In this document: positions 19,232-27,993 of the stretch, in pieces
Layout: every line of letters starts with the position of its first letter
Position numbering within the stretch: the stretch's first letter is position 1
Source: Streptomyces sp. NBC_00289
GTDB lineage: Bacteria > Actinomycetota > Actinomycetes > Streptomycetales > Streptomycetaceae
Length of the DNA: 64,000 bases
Direction: 5' to 3'
Assembly: GCF_041435115.1 (NCBI RefSeq)
Contig: NZ_CP108046.1
Span: 3,286,001-3,350,000, forward strand
Position numbers and translations under genes: made by a program
Notes under the pieces: generated by a model
What the model saw: only the letters and a program-made list of their open reading frames with translations
Databases searched by the model: none
Told to the model about the DNA's origin: nothing

Positions 19232-20191
19232 TCAGCCCTTCACCGCACCCGTCAACATGCCCTTCTTGAAGTGCTTCTGGACGAAGGGGGACAGCACGGC
19301 GACCGGAAGAAGGGCCATCACCATGACCGCCATCTGTATGGCCAACCCCGACAACTGCCCGGTCCTGATGGCCTGGCTGAGCCCCACCGGCGCCTCCTGC
19401 CTCTGCACCAGCTGGATCATGACGTTCTGCAACGGCATCATGTCCTGGTCGTTCAGGTAGAGCGACGCGTTGAACCAGGCGCTCCAGTACCCGACGGCGT
19501 AGAACAGCGTGATCACCGCGAGGACCGCCCGCGACAGCGGCATGACGATCTGCCAGAGAACCCGGAAGTCCCCGGCGCCGTCGATGCGCGCCGCGTCGAT
19601 GAGTTCCTGTGAGATCCCCATGAAGAAGCTGCGCAGCACCAGGATGTTGAAGACGCTCAGCGCGCTCGGCAGGATCAGCGCGAGATAGCTGTCCGTCAGG
19701 CCGAGGGACTGCACCAGCAGGTAGGTGGGGATGAGGCCGGCGCTGAAGAACATGGTCGCCAGCAGCACCATCAGGATCCAGCGGTGGGCGAGGGATCCGA
19801 CGCGGGAGAGGCCGTAGGCGCACAGGACGGACACCGCCATCGAGAACAGCGTGCCGACCAGGGTGACGAGGATGCTGATGATCGCGGCGCGGGTGACCTG
19901 GCCGCCGTTGAGCAGTTCCCGGTAGGCGATGAAGGTGATGCCCTTGGGCACCATCACGAGGCCGCCCGCCTCGTCGATGGTCTTCCGCGAGGAGAGGCTG
20001 GTGACGATCACGATCCACAGCGGGAAGACGACCGCGAGGCAGGCGATCGTCAGGGCGAGGCCCTTGCCCGCGAGGCCGGCCTTCGAGGGTTCTTCCTCCC
20101 ATGCCGGGCGCGGAGGCGCGGCCCACCGGTGGGGCGCCTTCCGCTGTGCCGGCTCGGTGTCCTGGCGCGACTCCCACATCACGGACGTCAC
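19232..20191 (-). CDS. Carbohydrate ABC transporter permease, CUT1 family (MalG/LplC type)
   Basis: A 319-residue inner-membrane protein with about six helices after a cytoplasmic N-terminus. The EAA loop contacting the ATPase is present as ELIDAARIDGAGDFRVLWQIVMPLS. The GTG at 20191 overlaps the stop of the first permease gene (GTGA), so I prefer it; an ATG 12 bases in is an alternative. It ends in the typical FVQKHFKKGMLTGAVKG tail of this subfamily. With the gene upstream it forms the membrane channel that imports the oligosaccharide delivered by the binding protein. No ATPase gene lies nearby, which fits use of a shared MsiK ATPase in Streptomyces. Confidence 0.94.
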   Translation of the reverse strand: MTSVMWESRQDTEPAQRKAPHRWAAPPRPAWEEEPSKAGLAGKGLALTIACLAVVFPLWIVIVTSLSSRKTIDEAGGLVMVPKGITFIAYRELLNGGQVTRAAIISILVTLVGTLFSMAVSVLCAYGLSRVGSLAHRWILMVLLATMFFSAGLIPTYLLVQSLGLTDSYLALILPSALSVFNILVLRSFFMGISQELIDAARIDGAGDFRVLWQIVMPLSRAVLAVITLFYAVGYWSAWFNASLYLNDQDMMPLQNVMIQLVQRQEAPVGLSQAIRTGQLSGLAIQMAVMVMALLPVAVLSPFVQKHFKKGMLTGAVKG

Positions 20192-21222
20192 TTCTCGTAC
20201 ACCCCCTGCTCGCCCATGAGATGGGCGATCTTGTTCGCGGCGAGGACCAGACCGATGCTGACCACGCCCTTGATCAGGCCGGCGGCGGCCGCGTAGCCGA
20301 AGTCCTGGTTGCGTACGCCGTTCCACCACACGAAGGTGTCGAGGACCTCCCCCGCGTTCGTTCCGACGCCGTCGCGTTGCAGCAGGATCTGTTCGAAACC
20401 GACGGTCAGGGCGTCGCCGACGCGCAGCACGAGGAGGAGGGCGATCACCGGGCGCAGGGCGGGAAGCGTGACGTGCCACATGCGGCGCCAGCGTCCGGCG
20501 CCGTCCATCGCGGCGGCCTCGTAGTGGTCCTGCGGGACCGAGGCCAGCGCGGCGAGGAAGACGATGATCCCCCACCCGGCGTCCTTCCACACGCTCTGCG
20601 CGGTGATCAGGTAGGCGAAGGTGTCCGGGTTGGTCATGATGTCGAGGCCGTCGTACCCGTTCTGCCGCAGCAGTTGGGAGAGCATCCCCGCGCCGCCGAA
20701 CATCTGCTGGAAGACAGCGATGACCAGCACCCAGGAGAAGAAGTGCGGCAGGTAGAGAACCGCCTGCGCGACGGCCCTGACCCGGGGCCTGACCACGCTG
20801 TTGATGAGCAGCGCGAGCAGGACCGGGATCGGGAAGAACAGCACGAGCTGGATGATGAACAGCACCAGGGTGTTCTGGACGGCGTTCCAGAAGGCCGAGT
20901 CCTCGAAGATCCGCTGGAAGTTCTCCAGGCCCACGAACGGGCTGTGCAGGATGGAGACGATGCCGTTGTCGCTGATGTAGGGGTCGTAGTCCTGGAAGGC
21001 GACGACGTTGCCGAGGATCGGCAGGTAGTTGAAGACCAGGACCAGCAGGACGGCCGGCAGCGTCATGAGGATCAGGACACGGTCGCGTCTGAACCTGAGC
21101 CGCAGGCTCAGCTTGCCCGAGCCCTGTTCCTTGCGGGCACCGGTGACGTCGACGGACGTCACCGGCGTCTTCACCGGTGTGCCGGCCTCGGCGCTGCTCC
21201 GAGGCACCGTGCTGTGGGACAC
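20188..21222 (-). CDS. Carbohydrate ABC transporter permease, CUT1 family (MalF/LplB type)
   Basis: A 344-residue permease. After about 45 polar residues, six membrane helices follow (VLILMTLPAVLLVLVFNYLP first). The EAA loop appears as HYEAAAMDGAGRWRRMWHVTLPAL. The GTG start at 21222 has AGGAGAA upstream. It is 27 bases after the binding-protein gene and overlaps the second permease by 4 bases. Residues such as FQDYDPY and the overall form place it with the LplB/YtcJ-like importers of complex oligosaccharides. Substrate assignment to xyloglucan oligosaccharides is by locus context only. Confidence 0.94.
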   Translation of the reverse strand: MSHSTVPRSSAEAGTPVKTPVTSVDVTGARKEQGSGKLSLRLRFRRDRVLILMTLPAVLLVLVFNYLPILGNVVAFQDYDPYISDNGIVSILHSPFVGLENFQRIFEDSAFWNAVQNTLVLFIIQLVLFFPIPVLLALLINSVVRPRVRAVAQAVLYLPHFFSWVLVIAVFQQMFGGAGMLSQLLRQNGYDGLDIMTNPDTFAYLITAQSVWKDAGWGIIVFLAALASVPQDHYEAAAMDGAGRWRRMWHVTLPALRPVIALLLVLRVGDALTVGFEQILLQRDGVGTNAGEVLDTFVWWNGVRNQDFGYAAAAGLIKGVVSIGLVLAANKIAHLMGEQGVYEK

Positions 21223-21249
21223 GGCTGTTCTCCTCGCCTCAGAGCCCGG

Positions 21250-22941
21250 TCAGCTCGCCGCCGTGCCGTTCTCGTCGAGCAGCTTCCTGTACCAGTCGCG
21301 CAGCTTGTCGCCACCCTTGCTCTTCCAGTCGGAGACGGCCTGCTGCATGTCGCTCATCTTCTTGTGGCCGCGGATGATGTCGTCCTCGAGCTGCTCGAAG
21401 TCGTTGGCGAGGTTGGTGTAACGGGAGGGCTCGGTGATCTGCAGGCCCCAGAAGGAGGACTTCTTGGTGGCGGCGCCCATCCGCTGCTCCCACTCGACCA
21501 TGGCCTTGGTGTAGTCCGGCAGGTCGGGGTGGGCGGTGGTGGGGGCGGGGCTCGCCACCATGACGTAGGCGTTGAGGACCTCGTTGTTGCCCTTGTCGTT
21601 CTTGACGGGGACGCCGTCCTTGATCGTGTAGTGCGTGCCCTCGACGCCGTAGTTGGTCATCATCCACTCCTTGGTGCCGTACGGCGCCGCGGTGACGTTG
21701 GCGACGGCCAGCACGTCGCGGATGACGGACTCGGAGGCCTTCTTGCTGATGAAGGAGAAGATGCCGGCCGGGTTCTGGGCGTACAGCGTCGGGGCGCCGC
21801 CGTCGTGGTTCCAGATGTCCATGCCCCAGACCTTGAAGTCGGGGTTCTGGGTGGCCTGGGAGGCCTGCTGGCCGTACCAGTTGACGATGTTGTTGTTCCA
21901 GATCAGAAACTCGCCGGCGGCGAACTTGGGGGCGGGGTCGGTCGCCTGGCTCTTGCCCAGCTTGAAGTCGGGGTGGACGACTCCGGCGGCGAACAGCTTG
22001 CGCGTCCACTCCAGGGCTTCCAGGTACTCCGGGGTCTCGAGACGGTTGATCAGCTTGCCGTCGACCAGGTTCCACCAGAGCGGCTTCTCCCCGCCCCCGA
22101 GAGCCCCGAAGGTGTTCATCGCGGTCCACTTCATGTCACCGCAGGCCCACACCTTGGCCCGGGCGTTGGTGATGTCCTTGCACAGCGCCATGAACTCCTC
22201 GGCGGACCGGGGGACTTCGTAGCCCTCCTTGTCGAAGATGTCCTGGCGGTAGAGCGGCACGATGGTCTGGACGGACGGGGAGGGCTGCGGCAGGCCCATC
22301 AGCTTGCCGCCGAAGATGGAACGCTGCCAGGCGCCGCTGGGGATCGCCGCGAGGTTCGGGTACTCCTTGACCTTGTCCCCGGACAGGTACGGGCCGAGGT
22401 CGGCGAACTTGCCGACGATGGCGCTGGGTATCTTGCCCATCATGTTCCAGCCGGGGACGACGACCACATCCGGGACGTCGCTGGAGGCGAGGACCGCGCC
22501 GAGTTTCTGGTCGTAGGTGTTGCCGTCCTGGTTCCGCCACCGCACGTCGACGCCGATCAGGTCGTTCATCGACGTGTAGTACGGGTTGTCGCCCTTCGGC
22601 GGCGAGCCCCAGAACGGCGACATGATGGTGATCTTGCCACCGGTGCCGAGCTTCTTCGCGACCGAGGTCTTGAGGGCGGCGCCGTCGAGTTTGGCGGTGA
22701 AGCCCATCGACGAGCCGTTCTTGGACGGGATGTCCGGCGTCACCACGTTGCTCGCCACGTAGGCCGGGAGGATCTTCTTCGCGTCCTTGCCCGACGTGGT
22801 GCCCTCCCGCGAACCGCTCCCCGAACCGCCGCAGGCGGCGAGCAGCGGCATCCCGCCCGCCACCGCTGCGGCGGCGACCGCCGTGGAGGCGAGGAAACTT
22901 CTCCGGCTGGGAGCGGAGGAGGAAGCGGCGTTCGGCGTCAT
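21250..22941 (-). CDS. Sugar ABC transporter substrate-binding lipoprotein
   Basis: A 563-residue extracellular solute-binding protein. The signal contains twin arginines (SRRSFLAST) and a lipobox LLAAC with Cys37, so it is likely a Tat-exported lipoprotein anchored on the outer face of the membrane. The remainder has the long LplA-like form (over 500 residues) used by importers of large oligosaccharides. The ATG at 22941 is the first gene of the minus-strand run that continues through two permeases, GH74, GH42, GH95 and GH12. An operator for the LacI regulator lies 139-152 bases upstream. The ligand is inferred to be xyloglucan oligosaccharides. Confidence 0.94.
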   Translation of the reverse strand: MTPNAASSSAPSRRSFLASTAVAAAAVAGGMPLLAACGGSGSGSREGTTSGKDAKKILPAYVASNVVTPDIPSKNGSSMGFTAKLDGAALKTSVAKKLGTGGKITIMSPFWGSPPKGDNPYYTSMNDLIGVDVRWRNQDGNTYDQKLGAVLASSDVPDVVVVPGWNMMGKIPSAIVGKFADLGPYLSGDKVKEYPNLAAIPSGAWQRSIFGGKLMGLPQPSPSVQTIVPLYRQDIFDKEGYEVPRSAEEFMALCKDITNARAKVWACGDMKWTAMNTFGALGGGEKPLWWNLVDGKLINRLETPEYLEALEWTRKLFAAGVVHPDFKLGKSQATDPAPKFAAGEFLIWNNNIVNWYGQQASQATQNPDFKVWGMDIWNHDGGAPTLYAQNPAGIFSFISKKASESVIRDVLAVANVTAAPYGTKEWMMTNYGVEGTHYTIKDGVPVKNDKGNNEVLNAYVMVASPAPTTAHPDLPDYTKAMVEWEQRMGAATKKSSFWGLQITEPSRYTNLANDFEQLEDDIIRGHKKMSDMQQAVSDWKSKGGDKLRDWYRKLLDENGTAAS

Positions 22942-23079
22942 TGCGTCAACCCTTCATGGCGCACCAGGACACCCGGCGGTGGGCCGTCGGCTGCGGTGTC
23001 TTCAGTGGAACTGGCTGAGCCGAAGCGGTCCTTTGACCCAGGTCGAGTGCCGCGCACTTCCCGGTGGCGGCTCTCGTAG

Positions 23080-23093
23080 TCGAAGCGCTTCGA
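23080..23093. promoter_or_regulatory. Operator O3 (binding-protein operon side)
   Basis: TCGAAGCGCTTCGA is a perfect 14-bp palindrome identical to the centre of the operator before the LacI gene. It lies 139 bases upstream of the binding-protein start codon. Confidence 0.84.
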
Positions 23094-23272
23094 TGTTGCT
23101 GCGAGGTTAAGTGAACACCTGGGGGTGCACAAGGGTCGTTCCCAAGTTTCCTCCGGGGTGTGCCCGGAGTTGTGGCAGATCCGACGGCCTCATATGCCGC
23201 TTGAAATGTCGCCGGGGAGTCGCGTTTGTTGCCTCGGGGTGTCTTGACACCCGCCCCCGCTTCGACTGAGCA

Positions 23273-23286
23273 TCGAAGCGCTTCGA
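23273..23286. promoter_or_regulatory. Operator O4 (GH3 side)
   Basis: TCGAAGCGCTTCGA again, 36 bases before the GH3 start codon and just past a possible promoter, where bound repressor would block transcription. Confidence 0.84.
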
Positions 23287-23322
23287 AAGCGCTGCGCCGC
23301 TCCACAGCAAAGGGAACCCCAC

Positions 23323-26157
23323 GTGACCGCATCCACGCCGCCCGCCCCGCCGTTCCGTGACCCGCATCTGCCGTTCGCGAAGCGCGTCGACGACCTGCTG
23401 TCGCGGCTGACCCTCGACGAGAAGACCGGCTTTCTGCACCAGTTCACGCCCGCCGTCGAACGGCTCGGCCTCGCCTCCTTCCGCACCGGCCAGGAGGCCC
23501 TGCACGGCATGGCCTGGATGGGCCCGGCGACGGTGTTCCCGCAGGCCGTCGGTCTGGGCGCGACCTGGAACACGGACCTGGTACGGCGGGTCGGCGAGGC
23601 GGTGTCCAGGGAGGCCCGGGCGATGCGCGCCCGCGACGAGCGGGTGGGCCTCAACGTGTGGTCCCCGACGGTCAACCTGCTCCGCCACCCGTTGTGGGGC
23701 CGCAACGAGGAGGGCTACTCGGAGGACCCGAAGTTGACCTCGGCCATCGCCACCGCGTACACGCACGGCCTGCGCGGCGACCACCCGACGTACTGGCGCA
23801 CGGCCCCCGTCCTCAAGCACTGGCTCGCGCACAACAACGAGACGGGCCGGGACGTCACCTCGTCGTCGGTGCGTCCGCGGGTGCTGCACGAGTACGACCT
23901 GCGGGCCTTCCGGGAAACCGTCGAAGCGGGTGCCGTGGCCGGGGTGATGCCGGCGTACAACCTGGTCAACGGCCGCCCGAACCACGTCTCCCCGCATCTG
24001 CGCGAACAGCTGCGCACCTGGACCGAGGAAGAGCTGCTGGTCTGCTCCGACGCGGGCGCGCCCTCCAACCTGGCCGACTCCGAGCATTACTTCGACACCC
24101 ACGAGGAAGCGACGGCGGCCGCCCTGCTGGCCGGCGTCGACAGCTTCACCGACCACGGCGAGGACAGCTCGGTGATCGTCGGCCGGGTCAGGAAGGCCCA
24201 TGAGCGGGGCCTGCTGACGGAGGCCGACATCGACACGGCGGTCCGCCGCCAGCTGTCGGTGCGTTTCCGCCTCGGCGAGTTCGACCCGCGCTACGACCCC
24301 CACACCGACACCGCGGCCTTCGACACGCCGGCGCACCGCGCCCTCGCCCGGGAGGCCGCGGAACAGGCGGTCGTGCTGCTCAAGAACGACGGGGTGCTGC
24401 CGCTGGCCACGGACGCCCGCGTGGCGGTGGTGGGCCTGCTCGCCGACGAGTGCAAGCTCGACTGGTACAGCGGCACCCTCATCCACCGCTCCACCCCGCT
24501 GGAGGGCGTCTACGAGCGGTTCGGCGCGGAGCGCGTGGAGTTCGCGGAGGGCGTGGACCGGGTCCTGCTCAAAACCTCGGCCGGTACGTTCCTGCGTGTG
24601 CCGGCCGCGGAGGCGGCCGACGAGGTGCGCGGCGCGGCGGGTGCCCTGGACCCGGCGCTGCTGGCGGGCCGTACCGACCTGCCCCCGCTCACCGCCGGCG
24701 CCGAGGGCACCGAACTGGCGCTGATCGACTGGGGCGAGGGCGTCCTGACCTTCCGCGCCCCCGACGGCCGCTATCTCTCGGTCGCCGAGGACGGCCGGGT
24801 TCGCGCCTCCGCCGACCAGCCCGGAGGCTGGATCGTGCAGGAGACGTTCCGCCTGGAACCCCATGGGAACGGTCACCTCCTGCGGCACCTCGGCACGGGT
24901 CGTCACGTCTGCGTCTCCGCGGACGGCGTAAAGGTTGCCGACGAGAACCCGGAAACCTTCGAGCTCGTCGTCACCGAACGCGGCGAGGACGCGGTGGCGC
25001 GGGTCGCCGCGGAGGCCGACGTGGTGCTGGTGGTCGCGGGCAACGACCCGCACCTCAACGGCCGCGAGACCGAGGACCGTACGACGCTGCGTCTGCCCGC
25101 CCAGCAGGAGCGCCTGTTGCGCGCCGCACAGGCCGCGAACCCGGTCACGGTGCTGGCGCTGACCTCCGCGTATCCCTACGCCGTCGACCTCACGGAGCTC
25201 CCGGCGGTGCTGTGGACCGCGCACGGCGGGCAGGCGGCCGGCACCGCCCTGGCCCGCGTCCTGGCCGGCGACGTCTCCCCGGCCGGCCGCCTCCCGCAGA
25301 CCTGGTACGCCGACGACGCCGACCTGCCCGGCCTTCTCGACTACGACGTGATCGGCGGCCGCCAGACCTATCTGTACTTCGAGGGCACCCCGCTGTTCCC
25401 GTTCGGGCACGGACTGTCGTACGCCTCCTTCTCGTACGCCGACCTGGCGGTCCAGGTCGACAACGGGGCGCTGCGGGTCTCCTTCACGGTCACCAACACC
25501 GGCGAGGTCACCGCCGACGAGGTCGCGCAGCTCTACACCCGCGCCGTGGACCCGTCGGTCCCGCGCCCGCGCCGTGAGCTGGCCGGGCATCGCCGGGTGA
25601 CGCTCGAGCCGGGCGAGCGGACCGAGCTGACCTTCGAAGTCCCTCTGACTTCCCTGGAGTTCTGGGATGTCGCCCAGGGCCGGTGGCGGCTGGAGCCGGG
25701 CTCGTACGAGGTGCTGGCCGGCGCCTCCAGCGAGGACGTCCGGCTGCGGACGGCCGTGCTCCTCGACGGCGAGCCCGGCGCGCCGCGGCCCGTCCGCGAA
25801 CGCGGCCTGGACGCGGCCGACTTCGACGAGCAGAGCGCCACCCGGATCGTCGACCGGACGAGGACGTCGGGTGACGCGGTGACCGCGCCGGAGCGCGGGA
25901 CCGGTGAACTCCTCTACCGCGCCTGCGACTTCGGGGACGGCGTCACGACGGTGACGGTGACCGTGGCGGGTGAGGGCACGGTGGAGATCACGGTGGACGG
26001 CGGCCCGGCGTCGGCCGCGCTGACGCCGGACGCGCCCGCCTCCGGCCCGTACGACTACCGCACGCTCAGCGCCGGCTTCACCGCCGCCGGTGTGCACGAC
26101 GTGCGCGTCCGGCTGCGCGGCCCGCTGCGGCTCGCGCACGTCGGCTTCTCCGGTTGA
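23323..26157 (+). CDS. Glycoside hydrolase family 3 beta-glucosidase with inserted beta-trefoil-like domain
   Basis: A 944-residue cytoplasmic-type GH3 enzyme. The (beta/alpha)8 domain covers about residues 1-330 and has the nucleophile Asp243 in VCSDAGAPSNL and the KHWLAHNNETGR substrate motif. The alpha/beta sandwich is interrupted at about 405-560 by a fascin/trefoil-like insert (DGRYLSVAEDGRV, HLGTGRHVCVS). An FnIII-like domain (FTVTNTGEVTADEVAQLY) follows, and the last ~100 residues form a beta-sandwich like a carbohydrate-binding module. The GTG start follows AAAGGGA. It is divergent from the transporter operon and has an operator 36 bases upstream. Likely role: cutting the glucan backbone of de-branched xyloglucan oligosaccharides. 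Confidence 0.93.
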   Translation: MTASTPPAPPFRDPHLPFAKRVDDLLSRLTLDEKTGFLHQFTPAVERLGLASFRTGQEALHGMAWMGPATVFPQAVGLGATWNTDLVRRVGEAVSREARAMRARDERVGLNVWSPTVNLLRHPLWGRNEEGYSEDPKLTSAIATAYTHGLRGDHPTYWRTAPVLKHWLAHNNETGRDVTSSSVRPRVLHEYDLRAFRETVEAGAVAGVMPAYNLVNGRPNHVSPHLREQLRTWTEEELLVCSDAGAPSNLADSEHYFDTHEEATAAALLAGVDSFTDHGEDSSVIVGRVRKAHERGLLTEADIDTAVRRQLSVRFRLGEFDPRYDPHTDTAAFDTPAHRALAREAAEQAVVLLKNDGVLPLATDARVAVVGLLADECKLDWYSGTLIHRSTPLEGVYERFGAERVEFAEGVDRVLLKTSAGTFLRVPAAEAADEVRGAAGALDPALLAGRTDLPPLTAGAEGTELALIDWGEGVLTFRAPDGRYLSVAEDGRVRASADQPGGWIVQETFRLEPHGNGHLLRHLGTGRHVCVSADGVKVADENPETFELVVTERGEDAVARVAAEADVVLVVAGNDPHLNGRETEDRTTLRLPAQQERLLRAAQAANPVTVLALTSAYPYAVDLTELPAVLWTAHGGQAAGTALARVLAGDVSPAGRLPQTWYADDADLPGLLDYDVIGGRQTYLYFEGTPLFPFGHGLSYASFSYADLAVQVDNGALRVSFTVTNTGEVTADEVAQLYTRAVDPSVPRPRRELAGHRRVTLEPGERTELTFEVPLTSLEFWDVAQGRWRLEPGSYEVLAGASSEDVRLRTAVLLDGEPGAPRPVRERGLDAADFDEQSATRIVDRTRTSGDAVTAPERGTGELLYRACDFGDGVTTVTVTVAGEGTVEITVDGGPASAALTPDAPASGPYDYRTLSAGFTAAGVHDVRVRLRGPLRLAHVGFSG

Positions 26158-26180
26158 GGGGCTGGGGAAACCGGCGTACA

Positions 26181-26222
26181 GAAGGGGCCCGGCACCGGAA
26201 GGCATCGGTGCCGGGCCCCTTC
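26181..26222. terminator. Strong bidirectional terminator
   Basis: A perfect 17-bp stem (GAAGGGGCCCGGCACCG and its complement) with an 8-base loop lies between the convergent GH3 and aldehyde dehydrogenase genes. It marks the right border of the sugar locus. Confidence 0.92.
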
Positions 26223-26263
26223 GAGGAACCTATAAATGGTTCCCATGAACTGGTGCCCTGGTT

Positions 26264-27709
26264 TCAGAGCGCGAGGCCCGTGAGCACCAGCACCCGCTCG
26301 TAGGTGTAGTCGTCCATCGCGAACCGCACGCCCTCGCGGCCCACACCGGACTGCTTCACACCGCCGTACGGCATCTGGTCGGCTCGGTAGGAGGGGACGT
26401 CGCCGATGACGACGCCGCCGACCTCCAGGGCCCGGTGGGCGCGGAAGGCGGTCTGCAGGTCGTGCGTGAACACGCCTGCCTGGAGGCCGTACTTGGAGTC
26501 GTTGGCGGCGGCATAGGCCGCGGCCTCACCCTCCACCTTCTGCACGGTGAGGACCGGCCCGAAGACCTCCTCGCAGGAGATCGTCACATCGGCCGGTACC
26601 CCGGTGAGGACGGTCGGCGCGTACGAGGCGCCGTCCCGCTCGCCGCCGGTGAGGAGCTCGGCGCCCGCCTCGACCGCCTCCCGCACCCACGCCTCGACGC
26701 GCACCGCCGCGTCCTCGCTGACCAGCGGGCCGACGTCCGTCTTGTCGTCGGACGGGTCGCCCGTGACCTGCGCCTCCACGGCCGCCACGACACGCGGCAG
26801 GAGCCGGTCGTACACGGCGGCGTCCGCGATCACCCGCTGCACGGAGATGCAGGACTGGCCGCCCTGGTAGTTGGAGAACGTGGCGATGCGGGTCGCGGCC
26901 CAGTCGAGGTCCTCGTCGCTCGCCCAGTCGGCCAGCACGACGGCCGCGCCGTTGCCGCCCAGCTCCAGGGTGCAGTGCTTGCGCGGCACCGAGTCCATGA
27001 TCGCGTAGCCGACCATCTCCGACCCGGTGAAGGAGATGACCGGCAGCCGCTCGTCCTGCACCAGGGCGGGCATGCGGTCGTTGGGCACCGGGAGGATGCT
27101 CCACGAACCGGCCGGGAGATCCGTCTCGGCGAGCAGCTCGCCGATGACCAGCCCGGACAGCGGGGTGGCGGGCGCCGGCTTCAGGATGATCGGCGCGCCG
27201 GCCGCGATGGCCGGGGCGATCTTGTGGGCGCACAGGTTGAGCGGGAAGTTGAAGGGCGCGATGCCGAGGACGACACCCTTCGGGAAACGGCGGGTGAGGG
27301 CCAGCCGCCCCTGCCCGCCGAGGTCGGTGTCGAGGCGCTGTGCCTCGCCGCCGTTGAACCGGCGGGCCTCCTCCGCGGCGAACCGGAACACGGACACGGC
27401 CCGGCCGACCTCGCCGCGCGCCCACTTGACCGGCTTGCCGTTCTCGGCGGAGATGAGCTGCGCGATCTCCTCGGTGCGCTCGACCAGGCGCCTGCTGACG
27501 TGGTCGAGGGCGGCGGCACGGACGTGGGCGGGGGTGGCGGCGAAGTCCTCGCGGACGGCGTACGCGGCGGCCACGGCCTCCTCGGTCTGGGCGTCGGTCG
27601 GCACGGCGACCTTCGCGACGAGGCGGCCGTCCCACGGGGAGGTGACGTCGAAGCTGTCCTCGCCCGTGGCCTGGCGGCCGGCGAGCCAGAAGGCGTGAGT
27701 GGAAGTCAT
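26264..27709 (-). CDS. NAD(P)-dependent aldehyde dehydrogenase (481 aa)
   Basis: An ALDH-superfamily enzyme oxidising an aldehyde to its acid. The catalytic Cys287 lies in GGQSCIS and the general base Glu249 in LELGGNG; the cofactor site appears as LKPAPATPLS and FTGSEMVG. The start ATG at 27709 fits the family length. The next gene on the same strand upstream is a PucR regulator, and gabT lies a few kb away, so succinate semialdehyde from GABA is a reasonable substrate. The residues, however, resemble a generic ALDH subgroup close to GapN-like enzymes, so the substrate is open. A terminator hairpin between this gene and the PucR gene suggests independent transcription. Confidence 0.88.
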   Translation of the reverse strand: MTSTHAFWLAGRQATGEDSFDVTSPWDGRLVAKVAVPTDAQTEEAVAAAYAVREDFAATPAHVRAAALDHVSRRLVERTEEIAQLISAENGKPVKWARGEVGRAVSVFRFAAEEARRFNGGEAQRLDTDLGGQGRLALTRRFPKGVVLGIAPFNFPLNLCAHKIAPAIAAGAPIILKPAPATPLSGLVIGELLAETDLPAGSWSILPVPNDRMPALVQDERLPVISFTGSEMVGYAIMDSVPRKHCTLELGGNGAAVVLADWASDEDLDWAATRIATFSNYQGGQSCISVQRVIADAAVYDRLLPRVVAAVEAQVTGDPSDDKTDVGPLVSEDAAVRVEAWVREAVEAGAELLTGGERDGASYAPTVLTGVPADVTISCEEVFGPVLTVQKVEGEAAAYAAANDSKYGLQAGVFTHDLQTAFRAHRALEVGGVVIGDVPSYRADQMPYGGVKQSGVGREGVRFAMDDYTYERVLVLTGLAL

Positions 27710-27912
27710 AGGGAGGTCCGGCCCTTCCGCGATGGGGGTGGTCGTGTGCTGTCGGGTCCACGGTAGGCGTGGGGTCGCCGGTGGGCGTTTGTCCGAGGCG
27801 TAGTAGTCGGGGTGGGGGGTGTGCCGGATTGGCGGGGTGGGGTGCGAGGCTGCCGGGGGTGCGGGGGTGCGGGTTCGAGGGGTTCGCCCCGCCGCCACTT
27901 CCCGTCCCGTCC

Positions 27913-27931
27913 CTGGGGGCTTCGCCCCCAG
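27913..27931 (-). terminator. Terminator of the PucR-family gene
   Basis: CTGGGGGC-TTC-GCCCCCAG is an 8-bp perfect stem with a tight 3-base loop, 63 bases past the PucR stop codon. The rest of the 284-bp gap contains only GC-rich sequence and presumably the promoter of the aldehyde dehydrogenase gene. Confidence 0.8.
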
Positions 27932-27993
27932 ACCCCCTGTCGGCCTTGCGGCCTCGTCCTCGAACGCCGGACGGGCCGTGGTGGCGGGCTCGA

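Larger units (their letters stand above)
22942..23322. promoter_or_regulatory. Divergent promoter region of the binding-protein operon and the GH3 gene
   Basis: This 381-bp region separates the two divergent units and has no credible gene. It holds two LacI-type operators (23080-23093 and 23273-23286), one near each unit. Between them CTTGACACC at 23243-23251 could be a -35-like element for the rightward promoter. Confidence 0.7.
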
